A stretch of 64,000 bases of DNA from Melastoma dodecandrum (lineage: Eukaryota > Streptophyta > Magnoliopsida > Myrtales > Melastomataceae). Where the stretch lies: positions 62,001 to 126,000 of the forward strand of contig JARUPY010000511.1 of assembly GCA_029817715.1 (NCBI GenBank), given 5' to 3'. The first letter of the stretch is position 1. Every line of letters begins with the position of its first letter. Positions 1-9,329 of this stretch are shown here, piece after piece. The notes beneath the pieces were generated by a model. It was not told where the DNA came from. It saw only the letters and a list, made by a program, of their open reading frames with translations, and searched no databases. Made by a program: the position numbers and the translations under genes.

Positions 1-1237
1 CACCTGACAATGGCATTCAGGATGTGAATGGCATCGGAAACCGTCCGATATATAGGCCTACATCCAAAACTGTTTGCCTCATAAAATTTCTAGGCCACAT
101 GCCCCTAAACAAAAATTGGCTTATCATTCGTCTATAAGCTATTTCCATCACTCGCTTGACTTAGAGTGTTACTAGACCCCGTCATATTTCAATCGCTCAT
201 TTGATCTTAAGTATCACCCGACTCCATCATTCGCTCAGAAGAAAGTAGCGGGTGTAGTGAGTTGCGGGACACAGTGTCACAAGACCAAGAAGGCATAACG
301 AAGCTGAAGGAATGGTAACGACTCGATACGAAGACCACTCCGATATTCTAGAATATAAAATAGGTCACGATCACATTCAAATAGAAATTGGAGTCTCTCG
401 ATGTACTATGAAAGTTTTTGTAAGCTTAAGCAAGGCGTTTCGCCGTGTCCACAAGTGCAAAATGATGGATGTGAACAATATTTGTCAGTGTTGAGGTGGC
501 CTTTAGGTTTCCTTTGAGAATGGGTGCTGAGAAAGAGGTAGAGATAGTGGATGGTGCTGGATAATGATTGTAGCCTCTTAAAGCGTGTAGTGTTCACAGG
601 TAATTTGTTGAGCGAGGCTTTGCCATATGAAAATTCTTTGCTTAGGCACACACTTTGAATATTAGGAACAGCGAGTTGGTACTTGACCATGTTTAATGGA
701 CAAAAGTTATTTAGGCACAAAGCTTTCCAAAGAGGGGCATACCCAACCCATATAACAAGGGGCAACACCCTAGCAGTGAACTGAAACACCAAATACTGGC
801 TAAACGTCCCACACATGATTGAAGAATCCAAATGTAAAAAAAAGAGGTCAATCGATTTCTCCAAAACTCTCTATCTTCCAGCCGATGCATACTCCCAAAA
901 CACATACAAAAAGCAAAACAAGAATCTAGTCTTCCTGCTGATGCACTTCCTCGTCCTTTCCCACACTGCAGAAACAAAACCAATTTACAATCACAAACCT
1001 CATCACATTCAAATACAAATAGATTATATGAACATTCCCCACCTCCAGTGGCCTTGTCAGTTAATATAAGTTTTCAATTCCAAAGTGGGCTAATAATAAG
1101 GATAAAATGTTTGCCTTAAATAAGATGTCCACAGCCAAAAAGGCTTACCCAAGAAATGAAACATGCATCCATCCATCCAAATAATAAAGCAAACAAATTA
1201 TAGGAGCTAGTTTTGAAAAAAATTTTAAAACTCCTAA
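1..1237. other. Unassigned left margin, 3' side of eIF4B
   Basis: I see no recognisable gene, repeat family or RNA here. Reading frames of up to about 150 codons exist but have no family resemblance and simple composition. Because the eIF4B gene reads leftward and its first exon stops at 1514, the missing final eIF4B exon or exons and 3' UTR should lie here or beyond the left edge. I could not locate them. Confidence 0.4.
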
Positions 1238-1392
1238 AATAACGTCTCTAATGCGCGGTCGAAAATATTTGCAAAGAAAACGTGGTTTCCAATTCCCGCC
1301 TTTCTAAGTATTGGGGCTTAGAAAGGCAATTACAACCCGCCATTGCCTTATGGTGTGACCGCAGTTCCCGACCGCGCCTTAGGGACGATATT
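1238..1392. mobile_element. MITE-like element with terminal inverted repeats and a central hairpin
   Basis: About 155 bp. The left end (from 1238, core TAATGCGCGGTCG ending at 1261) and the right end (1369-1392, core CGACCGCGCCTTA) are imperfect inverted repeats of about 24 bp with about five mismatches. Inside is a perfect 11-bp hairpin, GCCTTTCTAAG (1298-1308) and CTTAGAAAGGC (1317-1327), around an 8-base loop. There is no coding capacity. A non-autonomous DNA transposon is the best explanation. No clear target-site duplication is visible, so the superfamily is open. It lies about 120 bp beyond the identified eIF4B exon end. Confidence 0.6.
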
Positions 1393-1513
1393 CCGAGTAA
1401 ATTAGAAACTAGGACCCAGTATAACGAATTTCTTCTTAACTAACCTTAATTCTATACAAAGTTCCAAAATTATAGCATAAACGGGGGATAAGTTAGTTAA
1501 GAGGGAAACCGAC

Positions 1514-2496
1514 CTTTCACCATCAGCAACACCGGCCTCTGCCTTCCTCCAGCTCCTCTCCTCCCGCTGAACTCTGCCTCCATTAGATTCCCACTTGTCT
1601 CCAGTCCCATCCTTAATCTTTACACTCTCCAACTTCTCCTCCATCTCCTTCCAGTCCTTGCCTTTCTCCTTCAGCACCTCCTCCCTTGGCCTAGCATCCC
1701 CAAATGGACTGCTCCCTTTTCCGCTCCCCTTATTATTCGTGTTCCCCTCCACGGGCACACTCCTCGGCTGCAACACAAGCCTTGGACGCCCCGAACTCGA
1801 GTTTCCTGAATTTATCTCCCAATCATCCTCCCTCTTCCTACCCCACCCATCCCCATCAGCCCCGTTACCATTGCTAAGCCCTTCAAATCCACTCCTCGAC
1901 CATCCCCTACTGCTTCTGCCGCTGCTCTTCCCAGAGGCCCAGTTGTCGACCTCATCAGCCTTGGAGGAACCAAAGAACCCTCCCCGCTCCCGATCCCTGT
2001 CCCTCCTCTCGAAGCTTCCTACGGAACTCAACCTCTTGCCGGCGCCCCAGTCAGGGGCCTCGTCGGCCCTAGAAGGAGGGAGGGGATCCCTGGAGGAGGA
2101 ATCCCAGTCACGGTCACGGCCAAGGCCAAAACCACCACCCGGGCGGCGGGAAGAATCATCGCCATAGCTGCCGTAAGAACGGAAGCCGCCGCCGAGGCGG
2201 GAACGGTCGAGCTCCTCGGTGGAACGTTGGCGGGGGCCGGTGGGGAGGAGGAGGATGTCGCCGGGGGTGGGGGAGGGGGACTTGCAGGAGAAGGAATCGG
2301 AGTTGAACTGTGAGAGAGAGAGGGGCTGAGACTTCTTCTTCTTGGTCTTAGTGGCGGCGGCGGTGGCGAGGGTGGGGAAATCGGCGGAGGAGGCTGCTTG
2401 TTGTTGCTGCTGGTGGAGGAGCTCGGATTCGTTCTGCTCAGAGTCGAGCGCCCATGCCCCCGGCTTCGTTGACCATGCGGAGACCATCGCCGCCAT
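1514..2496 (-). CDS. EIF4B: Eukaryotic translation initiation factor 4B, plant type (first exon, 3' end missing)
   Basis: eIF4B is an RNA-binding cofactor that stimulates the eIF4A/eIF4F helicase during 48S assembly. The first ATG at 2496 opens the typical plant N-terminus: KPGAWALDSE near residue 11, then a lysine block followed by LSLSQF near 55-65. A Gly/Arg/Ser-rich low-complexity centre follows (DRSRLGGGFRSYGSYGDD, FERRDRDRERGGFF), then RPRLVLQPRSVP and the conserved DARPREEVLKEKGKDWKE near the C-terminal side, and ERSWRKAE at the exon end. The probable donor is AAAG|GTCGG at 1514/1513, leaving about 327 codons plus two bases, and the family's ending (an acidic tail) is absent. Reading on to the stop at 1402 is unlikely to be real, since it adds hydrophobic residues unlike the family. 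Gene identity is secure. The 3' exon is not found. Confidence 0.88.
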
Positions 2497-2912
2497 ATCT
2501 TCTCTCTGAGGGGTTGGATTGGGAGCAAAAGCAAAGAAAGAATTAAGGAATATCGTCTTTTTAACTTGTAGCCCCGCCGGCGGAGGAGACTGAGGGTTTC
2601 GTTCTGGAAAACCTCTGTCTTGGTGAATCGACGGTCAGGATTTCTCCAATCCCAAAGCAACTTAAAAGATAATTGACTATGTAAGTTAAATAAAAACTAA
2701 TAAAATTAATTATCTTAATCTTTTACATATACAAAATCAACTTTGATCCACAAATGATAATCGATTAATCACCCTAAAATATATCTTGTAATAATTTTAA
2801 ATATTCGGTCCTAATGCTTATAATTTTTTTTACCTTTTTCTAATTTCTAGTTAATTCCCATCATTTTAGTTAAATTAACTCATTTTATACCACAATTTTG
2901 TTTCTTAACAAT
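2497..2912. other. eIF4B upstream region
   Basis: This holds the eIF4B promoter side. From 2497 to about 2660 it is mixed-sequence 5' UTR or promoter, and from 2660 it is very AT-rich. I see no convincing TATA element and no other gene. Confidence 0.3.
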
Positions 2913-3260
2913 GTTAGTCGGTAAAATAATTTACAAAATATGGTACCAACTTTCAAAATTATTTGTAATATCAAGAAATCAGCCTTTGTAAAGCCGATTT
3001 GCTTATCGAGTTTTACAAAAGCCTATTACAACATGTACATCATATAATTGGTCTTTCTAAGGCCGATTCCATGAGAACCTGCTTATTCACATGAAGTCGG
3101 CTTTTATAAGGCCAATTTCACTCTAACATCTCAATTTTTCACGGCCGAAGGGATGCCCTCGTTAAGGGCCATAAGGGAGTCGGCCTTACTAATGTTGAAT
3201 TCTTTCTGGGACTGAAAGATTCGACCTTACTAAGACCGATCCTTTTCTGTTTTCAGAAAG
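2913..3260. repeat. Half-element with GTTAGTC terminus and an array of TCGGCCTTA palindromes
   Basis: From 2913 the sequence begins GTTAGTCGGTAAAATAATTT and for about 115 bp resembles the reverse complement of the element in the transporter intron at 32109-32380. Within and after it a short palindromic motif of the type TCGGCCTTAnTAAGGCCGA recurs every 50-70 bp, near 2988, 3053, 3102, 3180 and 3228, in varying degrees of decay. No matching far terminus was found, so the element is probably truncated. Confidence 0.45.
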
Positions 3261-5160
3261 GGGGTTCGACCACTTAATTTAAACAAGAAAATCCCGCCCC
3301 TCCAACTCTTGAGAAAAATCACCCCTTCAGTAATGAGCAAGGGGCGCGTTTTCTGAGGGGCAGGTTTTGAAAACCCCCATACCCGACTTCAGTCGGGAGG
3401 GACCTCCCGACTCATTTCGTTGAAACCCTACCTCCGACCCCCGATGAAAGGATCCAGACATTTCGATTTATGCAAAACATTTCATTTCCATTGATTAAAT
3501 GAACATCCTTTACATATATGTGAGCTACAAGCTCAATTTTTTTGAAAAACTAAGTCTTGTCCATTCATGATGCGCAGCCTACGAACCCTTCTTAAACCTG
3601 TAAGGAACTAAAATTCATTTCGTTTTAACCCCCACATACAAATATAACGACGGCACACACCATAAAAAGTCATACGTACTCAAACAACCATTTCTGTGCA
3701 ACATAGACACCAAACTTCAACCCATTCGGCATTCAGCCTATCCCAACAATTTCCACTCGTTTCAACCATTTCCCACACCTTAATTAAAGTAGGAAGACAC
3801 CCTTAAAATCTCAAAACCAAACTCCAAGCGCATAGCCCCTTAGGCTAACGAAACCTAACACCATTCTACGCTCGTTTTCGCCGATCGTTCACCTAATCGG
3901 TTTCTCCTCAAAACCTCCCAAATCCGATCATTTCAGCCCGTTTCCACACTTTTTCAAACTTTTAACAAAGTAGGAAGAAGGTTGCAAAACCTCGCACCAA
4001 GACCGCCTCCTTATGGCCCCTTAATCGGGCTTAATTATTCGCCCAACCTTCTTGCTCGTTTCAACCGAAGGCTACACCATTCGGTCTTACCTCCCATCCA
4101 ACCCCGAGCACACTTTCCATGCCTCATTTTAGCATGCGTGGACAGCCTCATTAGGCCTCCAAATAGATCCAATTCGATCACACATTCCAGCCCCAAGGCC
4201 AAGTTAGTTTCCGTGGCCAAAGCCACGCGGTTCCGCTCTTAGAGCGAGGGGTAAAGCGCAGCCACCACGGGGCTCAACGCTCCCCTATTCCAAGCCTTAA
4301 TCATACCTATTTCCAGTCCCTAAGGACCGCAACCATTCCCCTCAAGGCTCGCTCAAGCGCAACCCTTCGGTAAGCCAACAACCTCACACAAATCCATACC
4401 CAAACCTAGAGGGGCTCGGGTGGCTTCCCTCGCCTTTAAGGGTTCGGCCACCCTCTGACCCTCTCCGAATACCCTCCAAACCATAGCCAAACCATATCCA
4501 AGAACCTCAACAGCATGCACCACAACCAAGTCTAAAAGCGGAGAAGGGATGCAGGGGTTACCGGCAGTTTGTGCCCCCAACACAAGTCGGCGAGTTCCAC
4601 CCTTCGCCGCACTACTTCAGTCCGCGAGGGTAGCCTTCCTTCGGCCCTCAACCGTTCGCTAGCTCGACCTCTAGCTCACTTCGCCTTTCAATCCACTTTG
4701 GCGAGTCGAATCACCTCCCTCCTCCCCTTCTTTTTTCTCCGGCCGAATGTTTCCCTCTTGTGTAAGAGTATGCGTGTGTATGTGGGGAAGGGCCAAGAAA
4801 GTCTCCAAGCTTTAATGAGGGGTTTTCTCCCCTCCCCAAGTTCCAACGCATTTCCCCCCCACCCTTTCCAAGAGGTTTCTACCGTCCATCATTAATGAGG
4901 GAGGGATTTCTATCATCTTCCCTTCCCAAGCTACATTCCAAAATACCATCATCACAAATCCCTTCCTCAACCATTATTATACTATTATAATTATTTTCTT
5001 TTCTATTTATCTCCCCCACTTCATCAAGTGGGTGTGTTTCTTTACTCTCACATAAACTCATCCGACGGTCCTCATTTCGCCCTTCCCCTCTACGTTATGA
5101 TCCAATGGTCTAGAATCACCCATGTGTCTATCCATGCCATTAAGACTAAAGGGATGGAGT
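3261..5160. other. Repeat-derived spacer with no gene
   Basis: A G+C-rich patch at 3340-3440 contains GGTTTTGAAAACCCCC and the small palindrome CCCGACTTCAGTCGGG, also seen in altered form near 48440. From about 3720 to 4240 two decayed tandem units share AAAGTAGGAAGA and a downstream ...CCCCTTA block, offset by about 210 bp. The rest is pyrimidine-rich sequence with open frames of biased composition only. I see no gene. Confidence 0.4.
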
Positions 5161-6240
5161 ATTTTAAGGCCACCTAAGCCTCTTCTCATTCACTGACCGT
5201 CTTTGCCCCGTCATCTCCCCCCTTTTAGCGAGGAGGGACCCCCTTTGGGCGAAGGGGGTCGGTAAGCTCCCCCTTTCTGTGGGCGTGGGGATCCCCCCTT
5301 GGGCGAAGGGGGTCCCCCTTTTTGGTCGAGGGGGTCGACTGGTCCCCCCCTCCATGCATCCCTTCGCGGCCATTTTCGCTCGCGATTATCTTAAGATGTG
5401 GGCCTCATCTTAAAAATCTAACATACACTAAACACTTCCTAATGACCTCCTTTAGGTCCCCAAAGTGTTTAATTTCAATTCCGGGTCGGGTCATTTTTCG
5501 GCCGAAACGACCCTCAAGGATGCCCTCTGGGCGTCCCAGGCGTGCCTCGGGGTCGGTGGCCATCGCCCACTGATCGACCCCGTATCGCCCTCCCTAGGCA
5601 TCCCTGATCGACTTTCTCGCTCTTCACCCTTTGAGGTCTGGGCGTGCCAGGGGCAGCGGCTGTCGCCCCTCTGTCGCCCACCAGACCACTAGGGCGCATT
5701 CTCGTCGCCCTTCCAGGGTCGCTCCCTAATCGGGTTTCTCTCTCTTCACCATTCTACATCTGGGCATGCCAGGGTCGACAGCCATCGCCCCCTGGGCTTA
5801 CGGCTGCCGCCCACGCCCCGACCCTTCTACCACCCGATTTACGACCCTTCTCCAAAAACTAACACCCGCTTTAGGGCCTCTCGTGCCCTCTATCCCCTCA
5901 TACACGTCCCGAGCCGATCTAAGGACCTTCCATTTTGGGCATCCCGTGCCCTTGGTCGTGCCACCTTACTCGCCCGCACCATTACTTGCGCACACGCGTC
6001 AACCCCTCTCATGCGTCCATCATTTTTATTCGTGAAATTCTGGTTCATTACACCCGACCCCCGAACTCCGACCTCTGACGCCCGACGCCCGACTTTCCTC
6101 CTCCTCCGTCGCTCTCCTCAGACGACCCCAACGCCCGATTTCCCTCCTCCTACTCTTTTCACGCCCTCCCACACTCCCTCACGTCCCGACCCCTCCGATG
6201 CCCGAACCTCCACCCGCTCGTAGTAGTCGCCACGATCCTT
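5161..6240. repeat. Very GC-rich block with roughly 120-bp tandem repeats
   Basis: From 5210 to 5345 the phrase CCCCCTTNGGGCGAAGGGGGTC recurs in decayed form on both strands and can fold back on itself. From about 5526 to 5870 three tandem units begin with CTGGGCGTCCCAG, CTGGGCGTGCCAG and CTGGGCATGCCAG (5526, 5637, 5759). Each is followed about 20-30 bp later by a CATCGCCC or GTCGCCC box. The block abruptly changes to AT-rich DNA at 6240. It may be the terminal domain of the Mutator-like relic to its right, but that link is inferred. Confidence 0.45.
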
Positions 6241-6279
6241 TGTTGTCTTGGTAATTATTGTCTGTTTAGGTGATTTTGT

Positions 6280-6640
6280 CGCTAATTTTGCTAAATATAT
6301 GGTTTTGGTTAAAATTAGGTCAAATTAGGGTAATTTAGGTCAAATGTCGAATTGTAGTTGAAATTAGGTCAAATTAGTGTATTTAGTTTGAAATAGGTTA
6401 ATTTAAGTCAAATTACGAATTGTAGTTGAAATTAGGTCAATTTAGGATTATGTTGTCAAATTTATGATTTAATTGAAATTATGTCAATTTAGGTTTTAGT
6501 TGATGAGATGAGTTTATTTGAAATTGGTTGAAATTAGTTTAATAATGATAATTTGACGTTTTATGAATGCAATTAGAATTTGACGTTTAGTAATTAGTTT
6601 ACTATTGTTAACTTAGGATTTAATTTGACGTTTTATGGGT
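6280..6640. repeat. AT-rich tandem repeat of a GAAATTAGGTCAA unit
   Basis: The unit TTGAAATTAGGTCAAATTAG recurs with decay about every 50-60 bp (near 6310, 6355, 6430 and 6470), then becomes a looser TTTGACGTTT series (near 6553, 6588 and 6624). It sits between the GC-rich block and the transposase relic. Confidence 0.5.
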
Positions 6641-6663
6641 TTTAGGATTTGACTGTAACTTTA

Positions 6664-7698
6664 TGATTCCTTACTTCCGTACTTTTGTTATAGAATATCC
6701 TGAAGTGAAAGTGTCGTCCCTACGGAATGTAATAAAGGAGAGATTTGGGTACGAAGTAACTAGGAGACGAGTATGGGATGCCAATAGGAAGGCCATTACA
6801 ATTGAATTCGGTGAATGGGATAAATCTCATATTGAGTTGCCGCATCTTATGAATGCAATTAGAATTGCCAACCCTGAAAAAATTGTTGATTGGGGTACAA
6901 CTTAGAATCTTAGCGATGTGAAAGTATTTCACTTTCAGAGACTGTTTTGAGCGTTCGGACAGTGTATTCAAGTATTCAATCATTGTCGGCCAGTTGGAAG
7001 TATAGATGGTACAATTCTATATGGTAAATATTGACATAAACTCTTAATTGCATATTCTATGTACCGGGAGAACCATATTGTGACGCTTGCATTTGCACTG
7101 ATTAATGAAGAAAGCTATGATTTATGGAATTGTTCTTCAGCTACCTTAAGGGATATGTCGTTGGTGAAAGGACAGAAGGAGTGTATGCTTGATTTCCGAC
7201 AGACATGCTGGCATTCAAACGGCTGTAAATGATCCGCATGTGAGTTGGACCCCACCTTTTGCGCTTTAGCGATTCTGTCTTAGTCATGTGGTTAGCAATT
7301 TCAATACGAGATATAAAAATATTGTTTATAAAAAGAAGTTGATAGCCGCAGCAAGGAAATCGATGACTGTGAAGTACAAAAACATTATGAGAAGCCTGTT
7401 TGAATCAATGACAGAAGCTGGCGAGTTTTTCTCCGAGATGAATGAACAGCAGTGGTGTTTGAATCAATGCGAGAAGCTTGTTGGAATCAATGCCAGAAGC
7501 TGGCGGGTTGGGACATCAATCTGCATACAAGTTCGTGCCGCCACATGGTGGACAACATATGGACAAAGATCCTCCCTCACCTTGATGAAGAGGAGGATGC
7601 GAAAGAAAGGGATGATGACATGCCCCCTGCATATGAGGAACCCGTGTTTGACGAGGAGGGCAATGAAGTCGGAGAGGGCATGCTCATATCGTAGGTGA
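6664..7698 (+). pseudogene. Decayed MuDR/MULE transposase
   Basis: Transposase of a Mutator-like DNA element, now dead. The first readable piece (6664-6903) has the region before the catalytic domain: YPEVKVSSLRNVIKERFGYE followed by RRRVWDANRKAI. After a stop and frame changes, HCRPVGSIDGTILYGKY (about 6980-7030) matches the first-aspartate block of the MULE DDE core, normally DGTxLxGKY. Further pieces match the middle of the family, and VVSNFNTRYKN (from about 7286) matches its conserved HVVSNFN block. At least three frame changes and several stops break it. Family assignment is confident. Terminal inverted repeats were not identified. Confidence 0.75.
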
Positions 7699-9329
7699 CA
7701 CACCTAGAGGTTGATTACAGCACACCTCACTTTGAAGCTGGTTCCAGTTCGACCCCAGTAGCTCTGGTTAAAGGCACGAGAGAATTCGGGTATGTCCACT
7801 ACAACTTTCATTTTCGTTTGAGTTAAACTCCCGGAACTCAACTAATATAACATTTTCAGGTACAACCATCATATCAAGGAGAAGGACTTTCTCAGATCAC
7901 CCAACTATATCCGAATAATTCATCGGAACAGCCTCGCGTACCAGATCCCGTCATTATGCCTTATGTGAGGAGGAAATCGACGAGGCGTATGAGACTTTAC
8001 TGAAGTTTGTAAATAAACATGTATGACTTTTACGTATTATATTCTAAGGTTTTATGAATGATACTGTTCTAGTTTTCTGTTTTCAATCAGGGATTGTTTC
8101 GAGGTTAAATTGATTGGTTATTGCGCTGTTGAAACATAGTTTCTAATATAATTTATAAGTGTATGTTTACGTCTAAGAGGGGGGCGGATTAACCCGCCCC
8201 TTTTTGAAATGGGCGGGTTTTCCTAAGTGATGAGTGTGTTTTGAAAATCCGCCCCCCGTCAGACGCCAGAAACTCCAACACTTCAATTTTTCTGAAGTGT
8301 TAAAACCCGCCCTTTATTTATTCCCCCAAGGGGCCCCGAACACTTGGAGAATCTCCAAGTGTTGGGGGGCGGGTACTTGCGACGTAAATTCACTCAAAAA
8401 CACCAGAACCATCCAACACCAAACCTCCTTATATCACAGAATAGGTCCAAGAAGGAAAAATAGCAACAACAGTCATAACTATCCCACGATCGAAGCTATT
8501 TACAAACCCTCATTTCCATCTCCTCCGCCTACTTCCTTTCCCCTTCCTTTTTCTTCCATTTTTTTTCCTGAGATGATTGGTCTGAGGGATGGGTTTTATT
8601 CTGTTTGTGGGATTAGTTTGTTGCTGCCCGCACCCACCTCTGCTGTATGCGTGCGTACAACAACTTTCTGTTGTTGATGTTCCCTCCTTTTGCCATTACT
8701 TCCCCATCTTCTAGTTGGTGTTGCAATTTAGTCCACGATCTTATTATTACCTTGTTTGCAGGCTATTTCATCAGCCCACCCTTACGGCCCTTTTCCAGAA
8801 GCAGACCCGACTCTCCTTCAAGCCTCACGCAATCCGGCCCTTCCCCCCGGTCCGACCCGATCCAGCAGTAACTCATTTGCCAGCAAGTCACTTCCACCAG
8901 TTCCCGAAGTCTTTAGGGTACGTTTTGAAACCGCGCCCTCGTGCTGGGTTCGAATGCACCCGCCCCTTCCTATTATACACGGTGAGCGCGTTTTCAAAAC
9001 GCGCCCCTTCGACGGTAAAACCGTATTTTACGAAACTTATACCATATTTCACAAATTTTTATAAAACTAACCGTATTTCCGTACAAAACTCATGAAAAAC
9101 GAGCCCACCATGAGCACTTGATTCTAATTCTACACTCTCCCGCTTAGATGCTATTCTCCCGGACACATGGACCAAAAACCATCTCATCGACCCTCTTTCA
9201 ACACCAAACCTCATCACTGCCAATCAAACCACGAGTATGAGGCTCTTACACGCCACTCATAAATAACACCTCCACCCATCAATTAGACAATCCCAAAAAG
9301 CCATCAGAACCCCAACTGCTGCTTTCATT
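7699..9329. other. Spacer with GC-rich repeat patches
   Basis: Decayed sequence continues past the transposase to about 8140, possibly its 3' part. At 8180-8375 and 8920-9040 are patches rich in GGGCGGGTTTT and GCGCGTTTTCAAAACGCGCC, the same flavour as 3340-3440 and 48240-48500. The stretch 9100-9329 is the 3' flank of NUP188. No gene was recognised. Confidence 0.35.

Noticed and set aside
406..864. 152-codon minus-strand frame
   Set aside because: It has no recognisable family and does not fit the missing eIF4B tail, which should be acidic. Kept only as unassigned sequence.
1595..2167. 190-codon plus-strand frame
   Set aside because: Antisense shadow of eIF4B exon 1. Its Pro/Ser/Leu composition comes from the Gly/Arg/Ser codons opposite.
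5161..5400. CRISPR-like or prokaryotic repeat array
   Set aside because: Units differ in length and spacing with no unique spacers, and the rest of the window is clearly plant nuclear DNA.
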